NCBI GenBank assembly: GCA_000688615.1
Contig: JHVA01000001.1
Span: forward strand, 2,976,001-3,040,000
DNA length: 64,000 nt
Direction: 5' to 3'
Source of the DNA: Acidobacteriaceae bacterium KBS 146
GTDB lineage: Bacteria > Acidobacteriota > Terriglobia > Terriglobales > Acidobacteriaceae
The notes beneath the pieces were generated by a model, which worked only from the letters and a program-made list of their open reading frames with translations, was not told where the DNA came from and made no database searches. This document shows positions 42,741 through 51,103 of the stretch, piece after piece. Position 1 is the stretch's first letter; each line of letters begins with the position of its first letter. A program made the position numbers and the translations under genes.

Positions 42741-45410
42741 TTATTCGTTACGGAGCGTTTCGGTTGGATCTGCGCAGGCCGCTCGGATGGCCGGCACAAG
42801 ACAGGCGATGAAGGCCGCCACCATAAGAGTCGCAGTCACAGGGACAACGATCCAGACAGAGCTATTGTTGCCGGGCATCCAGTGCTTCAACGAAGCACGG
42901 AGGTAGAGATCGAGAACAAGTCCTGTCGCAACCCCAGCGGCAATAGTTGCCAGCGTGGTGCGTGAGACCGTCCACACGATATGCCCTCGTCTCGCTCCGA
43001 GCGCCATCCGTATCCCAAGTTCGTTGCGTCGCCGTGCAGTCGCGAAGAAGATCGTACTGCCGATTCCGAATAAAGAGAGGAACAGCGCAAGACACCCGAA
43101 AGAGGTGAAGAGGACCGAGAACATATGCTGCTGGATCCAGATTGTCTGTACGCTCAGCGCACCTTCAAGCGTATTGATCTTGTTCCCGGAGATACGCTGA
43201 TCTGGATTGAATATGTGGACAGCGTTGCGAATGGGACGCAGCATCTCCTCAGGAGCAGCGGAGGTGCGGATGAAAAACTGGGTCGAGTTCCACATAAAGG
43301 TGGAATAGGGCACAAAGATCGCTGGGGCCGGAGGACGCTCAAGCCCATCGTTGCGATAGTCAGCGACGACGCCGACTATCTGACGCCACTCTGCGCTTTG
43401 GGGCGAGGGAATGCTCGCGGGTCTGCCATCATTCTTCACGGCGTCGGTGCGGACCTGCTGTCCGATAACATCGTGCCCATCGAGATAGCGTTGCGCGAAG
43501 GTCTCGTTGACGACGGCGACGAAGTCTCCGCGCTGGTTCTCAGCCTGACTCCACAAGCGTCCTCTGAGAAGGGGAATTTTCAGAGTGGCGAAGTATTCAG
43601 GACTGACTAACTGAACGAGTGTATTCAGTTGCAATTCAGATTGGCGTCCGAGAAGCTGAAACGACGATGGCCGCCCAAACCCTCCGAAGGGTTGCGATGG
43701 CGGGATTCCGCTGGACATGACACCCACAGAGACGACGCCGGGAACTGCGGCAACCGTATCGCGGAGCCGGGCAATATAGCTCGCATATGCCTGCTGGTTC
43801 TTGCTGGGGTCGGGCTTTAGCGGGACACTGATGAAGCCAACATTGTTCGGATCGTAGCCCAGCTTCATCGAGGTAATCCGCATGAAGCCTGCAACCGCGG
43901 CGCCTGCAACTCCCAGCAAGACGAAGGTTAGGGCGATCTGCCCAGCGATAAGAAGGTTGAGGGATCTACCGCCCGTTGCGCTGATCGTTTGCGATCGCCC
44001 CTGCAACATGTGCGAGACATCGGGACGTGAGAAGCGGAACGCCGGAGCAAGCCCAAAGAGTATCCCGGTCAACAGGGCCAGGGAGATTGAAAATCCCAGC
44101 ACGGGCCAGTTCACGGTAATCGCGGCCTCCTGTGGAAACGTGCCTGGCATCAGCGTCAGGGGGAGCTTCGCCAGCCAGTAGGAGAGGGCTGTGCCAAGAG
44201 TGGCACCGGCCAATGCGATTGAGAACGATTCGATCAGCAACTGACGCATAAGCCGAAAGCGCCCCGCACCGATAGCTGAACGGATCGATAACTCCTGCTG
44301 CCGGGCTTCTCCACGCGCAAGCAGGAGCACGGAACAGTTGGCGCAACCGATGAGAAGCAGCAACACGACAGAAGCAAACAACAGAGCCAGTGTGCGTCCG
44401 GTGCGATGCATGTATGGAGCCGCAATAGGCTGCACGTCCACATGAAACTTCTTGGGGAAGTGCATCGGCGTCTCCTGCCTGAATCTGTCGAGGTACGGCT
44501 TGAAGTCCGCATCTGCCGCCTGGGGCGTAACACCTCGCTTAAGCTTGATCCACGGAAGCAGGGCAGGAGTTCGCGCGGTGCTCCAGGGAATATAGCCGTC
44601 GACGTTCCCTACCGTCTCCGTAAAGGTGAAGCGCGGCGGCATGACTCCGATGATGGTCAGGCTCGTGTCGCTCAGGTTGATCGTCCGACCGAGTACGGTA
44701 CGGTCGCCACCGAATCGTCGCTGCCAATACTTGTAGTCCAGCACCATGACATTCTGACCGTCATCGGAGAGCCGCATTCCGCGACCAAGCATCGCGGGAA
44801 CTCCGAGGAACTCGTTCATGTTCGGCGTGACGAAGGCAATGCCAACGTCCTCCGGAAATGCACCCCCTTTCTCCTGCTGGGGCCGCAGCGCGAAACCGAG
44901 GACGCTGTCGATCGATCTGGCCTTCACGAACCTGTCATACTGCGCCGGCTCCAGCGGAAACCACGTCGGCACCAAAGGCTGCTTCTCATCGATCAACGAA
45001 GGATTGACGATGCGGTCTGCGTCTGCATAAGGAAACGGATGCAACAGCGTGGAGTAGATGACGTTGAACATCGCCGAGGTCGCGCCGATGCCGAGCGCCA
45101 GAGAAAGAATGCCTGCGATCGAGACGGAGGGATGGCGATAGAGGGAACGAACGCCGTAGCGGAGATCCGCGCCAATCTCATGCAACGGACGCAGGCCTAT
45201 CGCGGCACGGTACTTCTCCTTTTGCACATCGACGCGCCCAAACTCGACCTTCGCCTGACGTACGGCGTCCTCGGGCGACATGCCCGACTCGATGAGGTGC
45301 TGCGTGTGCGCATCAATATGAAATTGCAGCTCTGCTTCAATATCACTGTCCGTCTGTGAGCGATGACGCAGCGCCTTCCACCAGGAACGGACCACCGCGA
45401 GCCAGCTCAT
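42741..45410 (-). CDS. Large MacB-like ABC permease coupled to PadR
   Basis: The start at 45410 has GGAGGCGC upstream and overlaps the padR stop as ATGA. The 889-residue protein begins with a soluble helical segment (LAVVRSWWKALRHRSQTDSD, ELQFHIDAHTQHLIESGMSP) of the kind found in PadR-linked permeases. It then has a span (SIAGILSLALGIGATSAMFN), a MacB periplasmic domain, FtsX domain 1, a second periplasmic domain and FtsX domain 2, ending CADPTETLRNE. No ATPase is encoded beside it. Same family as the protein at 25484-27922, which lacks both the N-terminal segment and a regulator. Confidence 0.92.
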   Translation of the reverse strand: MSWLAVVRSWWKALRHRSQTDSDIEAELQFHIDAHTQHLIESGMSPEDAVRQAKVEFGRVDVQKEKYRAAIGLRPLHEIGADLRYGVRSLYRHPSVSIAGILSLALGIGATSAMFNVIYSTLLHPFPYADADRIVNPSLIDEKQPLVPTWFPLEPAQYDRFVKARSIDSVLGFALRPQQEKGGAFPEDVGIAFVTPNMNEFLGVPAMLGRGMRLSDDGQNVMVLDYKYWQRRFGGDRTVLGRTINLSDTSLTIIGVMPPRFTFTETVGNVDGYIPWSTARTPALLPWIKLKRGVTPQAADADFKPYLDRFRQETPMHFPKKFHVDVQPIAAPYMHRTGRTLALLFASVVLLLLIGCANCSVLLLARGEARQQELSIRSAIGAGRFRLMRQLLIESFSIALAGATLGTALSYWLAKLPLTLMPGTFPQEAAITVNWPVLGFSISLALLTGILFGLAPAFRFSRPDVSHMLQGRSQTISATGGRSLNLLIAGQIALTFVLLGVAGAAVAGFMRITSMKLGYDPNNVGFISVPLKPDPSKNQQAYASYIARLRDTVAAVPGVVSVGVMSSGIPPSQPFGGFGRPSSFQLLGRQSELQLNTLVQLVSPEYFATLKIPLLRGRLWSQAENQRGDFVAVVNETFAQRYLDGHDVIGQQVRTDAVKNDGRPASIPSPQSAEWRQIVGVVADYRNDGLERPPAPAIFVPYSTFMWNSTQFFIRTSAAPEEMLRPIRNAVHIFNPDQRISGNKINTLEGALSVQTIWIQQHMFSVLFTSFGCLALFLSLFGIGSTIFFATARRRNELGIRMALGARRGHIVWTVSRTTLATIAAGVATGLVLDLYLRASLKHWMPGNNSSVWIVVPVTATLMVAAFIACLVPAIRAACADPTETLRNE

Positions 45411-45748
45411 AGCGCCTCCGGCGTTGCACGCAGCACAGAGCCGACGACATCCGTCATCTCGGCCCACTTCTCCGTCTCTTTCCTTAGGTGCCTTCGTCCA
45501 TCGGCGGTGAGCGTGTAGAACTTAGCCCGCCGGTTATTCTCCGACTCTCCCCACTCACCCTTGATGAGCCCTTTATGCTCCATGCGGTAGAGGGCGATAT
45601 AAAACGACCCTTGCGGAATCTCAAGTCTTCCACCGGAGATCTGCTGGATCCGGAGCAGAATTCCATAACCATGCAGCGCACCCAGTGAGACCGCCTTGAG
45701 AATGAGAATCTCAAGTGTGCCCTGAAGCAGATCGACTTTTTTGCCCAT
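45407..45748 (-). CDS. PadR-family regulator of the permease operon
   Basis: A 113-residue PadR protein beginning KKVDLLQGTLEILILKAVSL, with ALHGYGILLRIQQISGGRLE and IPQGSFYIALYRMEHKGLIK as the winged helix, then NNRRAKFYTLTADGRRHLRK. This short form with the LLQGTLxxLILK opening is the kind that pairs with MacB-like permeases in acidobacteria. Stop and the following start overlap by four bases. Confidence 0.95.
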   Translation of the reverse strand: MGKKVDLLQGTLEILILKAVSLGALHGYGILLRIQQISGGRLEIPQGSFYIALYRMEHKGLIKGEWGESENNRRAKFYTLTADGRRHLRKETEKWAEMTDVVGSVLRATPEAL

Positions 45749-45755
45749 ACAGGCT

Positions 45756-45778
45756 CTCTCCTATTTGGAATAGGAGAG
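45756..45778 (-). promoter_or_regulatory. 23-base palindrome enclosing the padR ribosome binding site
   Basis: CTCTCCTATT and AATAGGAGAG are perfect ten-base arms around TGG. On the minus strand the second arm contains AGGAGAG, the evident Shine-Dalgarno of padR, about nine bases before its ATG. It can act as a DNA operator for the PadR dimer and, in mRNA, as a hairpin hiding the binding site. Confidence 0.65.
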
Positions 45779-45810
45779 TAGAAAGGATTGATCGCTTTGT
45801 CAAATTCAAG

Positions 45811-45845
45811 AAACAAAAGCGGCGGCCCCGTGAGGGAACCGCCGC
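45811..45845 (-). terminator. Rho-independent terminator of the E2 gene
   Basis: On the minus strand GCGGCGG and CCGCCGC pair around a 13-base loop and are followed by TTTTGTTT. It lies 26 bases past the stop codon of the E2 gene. Confidence 0.85.
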
Positions 45846-45870
45846 CTGTTATCTACACCGAATGTGAAGT

Positions 45871-47544
45871 TCAGCCGATGTCTTCGGACCAGTTTTCGAG
45901 GTAGTTTTTGAAGTCCGTCATGAACTTGCCGGCGTCGGCTCCGTCGACGATGCGGTGATCGAAGCCTAGCGTGAAGCGCTGGATCGAGCGGATGGCGATG
46001 GACTCGTTTCCATCCTTGTCGGTCAAGACCGTGGCCTCCTTGTTCAGGCCGCCGATGCCGAGGATGGCGACCTGCGGCTGGAGGATGATGGGCGTGCCGA
46101 ACTGCTCGCCGAAGATGCCGGAGTTGGTGAGCGTGAAGGTTCCGCCGGTGACCTCATCGGGAGCGAGCTTCTTGCCGCGAGCGCGTTCGGCGATGTCGAC
46201 GATGCCACGCGCGACGCCGAGGAAGTTCTTCTCCTCGGTCTGCTTGAGCACGGGGACGATCAGGCCCCAGTCCAGCGCGACGGCGATACCGATGTTGATG
46301 TTCTTGTTGTAGAGGATGGCATCGCCCTGCACAGCGGCGTTGACGACGGGGTGCTTGCGCAGCGCAACGATGGCAGCACGCGTGATGAATGGCATGTAGG
46401 TCAGCTTGACGCCGTTGCGCTGCTCGTACTTGTTCTTCTCCTTCTCGCGCAGCTTCACGATGCGGGTCATGTCGACCTTGAAGACCGTGTGAACGTGCGG
46501 CGAGGTGCGCTTGGATTCGACCATGCGCTGCGCAATGATGGAGCGGATCTTGGTCATGGGGACCAGCTCGCCTGGCTGCGGCTGGGCGGCAGCAGGTGCG
46601 GCGGGCCTGGGAGCGGAAGGCGCGGCTGCAGCCGGTGCGGCAACTGCTGCGGGCTTGGCTCCGCCCTCGAGGTGGCCGAGGATGTCTTCCTTGGTGATGC
46701 GTCCGGCAGACCCGGTTCCCGCAACCTGCGCGAGGTCGACGTTGTTCTCCTGGGCGATCTTGCGAACCAGCGGCGAGGAGCGTCCACGTTCGCCAGCCGA
46801 GGCCGAGGCTGCAGGTGTAGCAGCGACGGGGGTGGGTGCCGGAGCAGGGGCAGCAGCAGCGGGAGCGGCCTTGGCCGGTGCGGGGGCAGCTTTGCCAGCG
46901 CCTCCGCCGATCACAGCCACAACGGTGTTGATGGTGACGGTCTGTCCCTCGGCAACCTTGATCTCCGTCAGGGTGCCAGCGGCAGGCGAAGGAATCTCAG
47001 CGTCAACCTTATCGGTCGAAATCTCAAAGATGGGCTCGTCGCGCTGAACGGTATCGCCGACCTTCTTGAGCCACTTGGTGATCGTGCCCTCGGTGATGGA
47101 TTCCCCCATCTGCGGCATCAGAACCTCGGTGCCGCCGCCGCGCTCGATGATAGTGCCTGCGGCTACGGAATCGGCTTCAGCGGGATTGCCCTGGGTAGCC
47201 TCGGGAGCGGCTTCGGCGGCGGGGGTGACGGAATCATTCGCCGCGGAGGCTGCCGTCTCGGCCTTAGCGGGAGTTGGAGCGGGCGCGCTCGAGCCTGCTC
47301 CGGCGGCGGCGCTTTCGATGACGGCCACAACGGTATTGATGGTGACAGTGGTACCTTCGCCGACCTTGATCTCCTTCAGCGTACCGGCCTCAGGGGAGGG
47401 GATCTCAGCGTCAACCTTGTCGGTCGAGATCTCAAACAACGGCTCGTCGCGCTGAACGGTGTCGCCGGGCTTCTTGAGCCACTTCGTGATGGTGCCTTCG
47501 GTGATGGACTCGCCCATCTGCGGCATAACTACGTCTGTCGGCAT
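45871..47544 (-). CDS. Dihydrolipoamide acyltransferase (E2) of a 2-oxoacid dehydrogenase
   Basis: Start at 47544 with GGGAG upstream; 557 residues. Two lipoyl domains (about 1-77 and 142-218) each carry the lipoylation Lys in EISTDKVDAEIPSP and are joined by Ala/Pro-rich linkers. A peripheral subunit-binding domain follows (SPLVRKIAQENNVDLAQVAG). The C-terminal catalytic domain ends with FDHRIVDGADAGKFM, containing the active-site His and Asp. The layout fits SucB or a branched-chain E2; the E1 subunit is not in the window. Needs LipB and the E3 (lpdA), both encoded nearby on the same strand. Confidence 0.93.
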   Translation of the reverse strand: MPTDVVMPQMGESITEGTITKWLKKPGDTVQRDEPLFEISTDKVDAEIPSPEAGTLKEIKVGEGTTVTINTVVAVIESAAAGAGSSAPAPTPAKAETAASAANDSVTPAAEAAPEATQGNPAEADSVAAGTIIERGGGTEVLMPQMGESITEGTITKWLKKVGDTVQRDEPIFEISTDKVDAEIPSPAAGTLTEIKVAEGQTVTINTVVAVIGGGAGKAAPAPAKAAPAAAAPAPAPTPVAATPAASASAGERGRSSPLVRKIAQENNVDLAQVAGTGSAGRITKEDILGHLEGGAKPAAVAAPAAAAPSAPRPAAPAAAQPQPGELVPMTKIRSIIAQRMVESKRTSPHVHTVFKVDMTRIVKLREKEKNKYEQRNGVKLTYMPFITRAAIVALRKHPVVNAAVQGDAILYNKNINIGIAVALDWGLIVPVLKQTEEKNFLGVARGIVDIAERARGKKLAPDEVTGGTFTLTNSGIFGEQFGTPIILQPQVAILGIGGLNKEATVLTDKDGNESIAIRSIQRFTLGFDHRIVDGADAGKFMTDFKNYLENWSEDIG

Positions 47545-47722
47545 GCGTTTCTCCCTGAAGCAGTTGCGGGCGGGGTTCAAGCGACACTCCGTCCATCCGG
47601 CGCGAGCCGGGCATACGAATCGGATTATACGGGGATTTCAACAGGGATGGCGCGTCGCTGGTGCGGTTAGCGAACCGTCTGTGCTTTTAACGAGCAAACA
47701 GAATTCGCCAGCCATTAGCGAT

Positions 47723-48487
47723 CTATTTTCCTGATATTGCAGGCTGATCGAGGAGGGCCAGAAATTCCATTGAGTCGCAGGCTACGATCTGGCGCTCGAA
47801 GATACGGCCGAAGGACCGGGCCGTGAAGTTGGCGGCGTTCTGCATCGTCGGCTGGCGTGAGGGTTCAGCGGAGGGCGGGACCTCCAATTCAAGCGAGGTG
47901 ACCGCGCGGTCGGTTATACCGCAGGGCACGATGAGGTCAAAGTCGCGAAGGTCGGTAGTGACGTTGAGCGCGAAGCCGTGCGAGGTGATGCCCTGCGAGA
48001 CGTGAATTCCCATAGCGCAAATCTTTTTCTCCTCAATGGAGCCACTCGCGATGGTCCATACTCCGGTGCGTCTGGCGATGCGCTGGGCCGGGACGGCGAA
48101 GTCGTAGCAGACGCGGATGATGACCTCTTCGAGCATGCGCATAAAGTCGACGGGGCCAAGGTGGGGTCCTTTTTTTCCGGGCAGATCGCCGCGCAGATCG
48201 AAGATGGGATAGCCAATCAGCTGGCCCGGGCCGTGATAGGTTACGTCACCGCCGCGATTGATCTCATGCAGCTCGACGTTGCGCGCGGCGAGAACCTCGT
48301 CGCTGGCGAGAACGTTCTCGCGGTGGGAGTTGCGGCCGAGGGTAAGGACCGGAGGGTGCTCGAGCAGTAGCAACGTGTCACCGATGGTGCCAGCCTTACG
48401 TGCGTCGATCACGCGCTTCTGGATGGCGAGGCCTTCGGCGTAGGGGATGCGGCCTAGCTGAAGAAGATGGATGTACTGTTCGCCCAC
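47723..48487 (-). CDS. lipB: Octanoyltransferase LipB
   Basis: Transfers octanoate from octanoyl-ACP to lipoyl domains, the first step in making lipoate. Read from GTG 48487 (MGEQYIHLLQLGRIPYAEGL) because the family normally begins close to this point; the frame is open for 51 more codons upstream without a binding site, so the start is uncertain. Motifs: HPPVLTLGRNSHREN, then NRGGDVTYHGPGQLIGYPIF, the catalytic Lys region KICAMGIHVSQGITSHGFAL, and the nucleophile Cys in IVPCGITDRAVTSL. The E2 gene, its probable substrate, lies 178 bases downstream. Confidence 0.93.
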   Translation of the reverse strand: MGEQYIHLLQLGRIPYAEGLAIQKRVIDARKAGTIGDTLLLLEHPPVLTLGRNSHRENVLASDEVLAARNVELHEINRGGDVTYHGPGQLIGYPIFDLRGDLPGKKGPHLGPVDFMRMLEEVIIRVCYDFAVPAQRIARRTGVWTIASGSIEEKKICAMGIHVSQGITSHGFALNVTTDLRDFDLIVPCGITDRAVTSLELEVPPSAEPSRQPTMQNAANFTARSFGRIFERQIVACDSMEFLALLDQPAISGK

Positions 48488-48867
48488 GAGTCTATTATCG
48501 ATGCTTGATGACCGATCGGCGCCCGCACGTGGCTCCCATTGCAGCGACACCGCGTCCTGCTGCTCTTCGACGACCCTTCCCCTGGGTATTTCTCGCAAAG
48601 TCTTCCAACGATTCCACTTAGGTCCGGACTTCAAGCGCACGTTGCTTGCCAGATTCAGGGTCCGGGTGATGCCTGTGGACCCCCTATAAGAAGTTTAGCG
48701 GATCGGGAGGCGGTTTCCGTCACTTGTCTGCTGGTGCGGATGTTGCGTGATTTGTTGGAGTTAGAGTGAATCGAGCGATGCCGGGGACTTGACAAGTGTA
48801 GGTCCGGATGCAGCAAAGGGGCTGTTCCTAGCCAGAGAGCAGACGGATGTACTGTTTGCCTGCGGTT
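48488..48867. other. Gap without recognised gene
   Basis: The 380 bases between the lipB start and the end of the RES toxin gene hold no convincing gene. The lipB frame stays open through about 48640 without a ribosome binding site. GGATGTACTGTTYGCC occurs at 48469-48484, inside the start of lipB, and again at 48845-48860, a short duplication of unknown meaning. Confidence 0.5.
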
Positions 48868-49350
48868 TTATCCGCCTCGCAGGTGTCGCAGCAGGCGCGG
48901 GTCGAAGTTTGCCTTTGTAGAAGCGGCGATGCGAATGCGCTTCGCGTCGCGGTGCAGAGGATTGAGCAGGTAGTTGAAGGTGTTGGGCAGGATCGCCGAC
49001 GGCACTCGTGCGAGAGCAGTGGTACTGCTCTTCAGCCATGCGTCGCCGAGGGCGCGGCTGATGCCGAGGGCGGTCTTCCAATCGTCGCGTTTGCCTGTGC
49101 GGAGGTCTTCGACGGCGATGCTGGCGGGAGCCTCGACGTGCAGCAGGGTGTATGCCCGTGGAAGCTCATCCTCTTCCAATTCAAGGTGAACGAGGACTTC
49201 AATCATGGCTCCTGCGGGAGATGCCGCGAGGTAGACGATGGGCCTCCCCGCGGTGTGCCATCGCGCGGAATAGCGCAGCCCCCCCTCGCCTGAGAGGGAG
49301 TGAAAGTTGCTGATGCGCCAGAGCTCGAGTTTTGGCGGGGCGGCCGCCAT
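48868..49350 (-). CDS. RES-domain toxin
   Basis: A 160-residue RES-family protein. The Arg-Glu-Ser signature residues are visible in LELWRISN, the Glu of AGAMIEVLVHLE and the Ser of ARVPSAILP; GEGGLRYSARWHTAGRPIVY and NTFNYLLNPLH are also typical. RES toxins of this class deplete NAD+ (phosphorylase or glycohydrolase). Its ATG overlaps the TGA of the upstream antitoxin gene by one base, so translation is coupled. Confidence 0.9.
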   Translation of the reverse strand: MAAAPPKLELWRISNFHSLSGEGGLRYSARWHTAGRPIVYLAASPAGAMIEVLVHLELEEDELPRAYTLLHVEAPASIAVEDLRTGKRDDWKTALGISRALGDAWLKSSTTALARVPSAILPNTFNYLLNPLHRDAKRIRIAASTKANFDPRLLRHLRGG

Positions 49351-49751
49351 CAGGCGAACATGCCGTGTTCGATCTGCCCAAGCATCTCTTCGACCATGCG
49401 GCCGCCGAGATCGGTGCGCAGCATCTGCATGGGCGTGCGCAGGTCGAAGCGCTTCTTCGGCTTGCCCAGCCACTCGCGTGCGCGCTCGGCGTCGCCGAAG
49501 ACGGAGACTGCGTGATCGAAGACCCGGATGAGACGGGCAAGCTTGTCGGACTCATCGGATGACAGAGACTCGCGGCGAGCACGGCGGTGCTTCAGTGTGC
49601 GTGCGGGGATGACGACGTCGTAGATGTCCTTCAGCTCGACGCCGGAGGCAGTAACGAAGCTGGTCATCGTATCGACGGGAACGCCTGCTTCTACACGCTC
49701 AAGCGTGAGGTGGAGGCGGGCGGTGGAGCGGGATTTTGCGGCGACGGCCAT
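49350..49751 (-). CDS. Xre/MbcA/ParS-type antitoxin (DUF2384)
   Basis: A 133-residue protein placed directly upstream of the RES toxin. The N-terminal half contains an Xre-like helical region with VVIPARTLKHRRARRESLSS. The C-terminal half is the toxin-binding domain: ESDKLARLIRVFDHAVSVFG, AREWLGKPKKRFDLRTPMQM and GGRMVEEMLGQIEHGMF. It should neutralise the RES toxin and repress the operon. Gene order antitoxin-toxin with a one-base overlap is the usual one. Confidence 0.92.
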   Translation of the reverse strand: MAVAAKSRSTARLHLTLERVEAGVPVDTMTSFVTASGVELKDIYDVVIPARTLKHRRARRESLSSDESDKLARLIRVFDHAVSVFGDAERAREWLGKPKKRFDLRTPMQMLRTDLGGRMVEEMLGQIEHGMFA

Positions 49752-49809
49752 AGGGACATTATGCCATTAAATTGTCGGCAAAGTGTCTTTAGGAATATTG
49801 CAAGGGATC

Positions 49810-49903
49810 TGCGGCACGGCTGGAGCTATGCCCTTAAGCGAGGCGGTTCGAGCTGCGCTCGAATATCCACTCACGCGATGAAACTGCATGAATGGGGCAC
49901 CCC
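49810..49903 (+). repeat. 94-base structured repeat, copy 1
   Basis: Nearly the same sequence recurs at 50973-51067 in the same orientation. The shared core runs from TGCGGC through ATGCCCTTAAGCGAGGCGGT or its GTG variant to CTGCATG and GGCACC. At 49847-49863 it forms a perfect seven-base-pair hairpin, TTCGAGC / GCTCGAA, with a TGC loop. It opens the segment holding two small genes. Between the antitoxin start and this copy lie only about 60 bases. Confidence 0.8.
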
Positions 49904-49977
49904 AGACGAAGCGCGAATTTGCCGAAAACCCGACTTTGTGGGGGGCACCACTTGTATGCTGTTCCTGAGGGCGAGAA

Positions 49978-50337
49978 ATGCTCCTAACAACTGGAATAGT
50001 TGCCATGCTTGCTGGGCTAAAGTTTGCTTTGGGGCTCATCATTGGCTCCGTTACGGCTGTGATAATGTACCGGCGCCGAATCACAATAGCTAGGACCGCC
50101 AGAGCTTCATTAGCTGCCGCTGTAGTGTTTTTGCTGATTTCGGGGGCGGCTGGTTGGGCTGGGGCTCACGCCGCATTTGAGAACGGAAAGCGGGTGGACA
50201 CCTCGCCTTCCGGGGAAGACCTACGCTTCAGAAATGCTATCGCGAACAATGAGACCTTACTCTGTGTCATCGGCAACATAGCGTTCGCAGCCCTTGCAAA
50301 CGTTGGAACAAGAGATCGTTCACTCGAGCCTTCCTAA
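49978..50337 (+). CDS. Small two-span membrane protein, unknown
   Basis: A 119-residue predicted protein with two hydrophobic segments (VAMLAGLKFALGLIIGSVTA and ASLAAAVVFLLISGAAGWAG) and a weaker third near the C-terminus (LLCVIGNIAFAALANVG). No ribosome binding site beyond GAGGGCGAGA before the ATG. The gene lies between two 13-base direct repeats AAAACCCGACTTT (49925-49937 and 50389-50401) and inside the pair of 94-base repeats, suggesting it came as a cassette. Codon use is less GC-rich than in core genes. Family unknown. Confidence 0.55.
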   Translation: MLLTTGIVAMLAGLKFALGLIIGSVTAVIMYRRRITIARTARASLAAAVVFLLISGAAGWAGAHAAFENGKRVDTSPSGEDLRFRNAIANNETLLCVIGNIAFAALANVGTRDRSLEPS

Positions 50338-50420
50338 ATGGCTCGCTGCAAGCAAACGGATTTTCGAGAAACTAAGATCGTAGTTTCCAAAACCCGACTT
50401 TTCGGGAGGGATCAGCGGCT

Positions 50421-50786
50421 TCAGTCGACGCCAAGGTCTTGGGCAATTCGTGCGCGGTAGAGAATCTCTTCTCGCTTCAAACCTTGTTGGTCGGCAAAAA
50501 CCGCGACCAGAACGTCACACACACTCTGTGGTGACCAAGGTAGAACGTCCGGCCGGGCTGGCAGCGGCGTGTGCGTGGAAAGGAACAAGAACTTCTTTTG
50601 TTTGTGTGTAATCGTAGAAGCTCCGCGGAGGCGACTGGGGATTGAAGCGGCGTCACACCCAGCTTCCGACAGATTCAGATTGTAGAAGTCCCCCACAGTA
50701 TGGACAGCGGCGGCTTCGCCGTCCTCGACAGTTATAACGAACAGTTCTTCTGTGCGCAGGACAATCTCTACGGGGTCGAGTCCCAT
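50421..50786 (-). CDS. Acyl carrier protein-like protein with circularly permuted halves
   Basis: A 121-residue protein. Residues 3-37 (LDPVEIVLRTEELFVITVED and onward to HTVGDFYNL) align without gaps to E. coli AcpP from the residue after the phosphopantetheine Ser (LDTVELVMALEEEF) through helix III. Residues 88-121 (ADQQGLKREEILYRA then RIAQDLGVD) align without gaps to AcpP residues 2-35, stopping at the Asp just before that Ser. The order of halves is thus reversed, joined by a 50-residue linker with KKFLFLSTHTPLPARP. The modified Ser itself is absent (Met1-Gly2). There is no in-frame start upstream before a stop. Function unknown. Confidence 0.7.
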   Translation of the reverse strand: MGLDPVEIVLRTEELFVITVEDGEAAAVHTVGDFYNLNLSEAGCDAASIPSRLRGASTITHKQKKFLFLSTHTPLPARPDVLPWSPQSVCDVLVAVFADQQGLKREEILYRARIAQDLGVD

Positions 50787-50972
50787 GATAGAGGTTAGCG
50801 CGGGTGAGGGTTTACCACAACTTCATGAAAACGAGGTTTTCGGCCACTATCAACAAACCAATGACAGTTTCATATGCCAAAGAAGCAGCATTAGCGCAGC
50901 AGCGCTGGAAGCCGTCTGGAGACTGACCACTCCTTAAAAATCTTGAGATGATGGAACTATACGTTGACGGTT

Positions 50973-51067
50973 TGCGGCTCGGCTGAAGCCGTGCCCTTAA
51001 GCGAGGCGGTTCGCGCTTTGCGCGAATGATCCCACAACATGCGATGAAGCTGCATGTATGAGGCACC
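50973..51067 (+). repeat. 95-base structured repeat, copy 2
   Basis: Second copy of the element at 49810-49903, same orientation. Its hairpin at 51010-51026 reads TTCGCGC / GCGCGAA with loop TTT: the fifth base pair is C-G here and A-T in copy 1, a compensatory change that preserves the stem. It occupies most of the 374-base gap 50787-51160; the remainder holds only the hairpin at 51104-51129. Confidence 0.8.
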
Positions 51068-51103
51068 TTGGCGTGATGTTGGGTTGAATGTGCATCCTGC
51101 AAA

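Noticed and set aside
46351..47670. 439-residue plus-strand frame over the E2 gene
   Set aside because: Low-complexity Gly/Ser/Arg product antisense to the Ala/Pro linkers and lipoyl domains of E2; no binding site.
48820..48885. Minus-strand reading CDTCEADKTAGKQYIRLLSG overlapping the end of the RES gene
   Set aside because: It looks like a protein end and partly echoes the lipB N-terminus, but no upstream frame supports it; noted only as a short duplication.
49841..49865. GGTTCGA near a hairpin, suggestive of a tRNA T-arm
   Set aside because: No acceptor, D or anticodon arms can be formed; the sequence belongs to the 94-base repeat.
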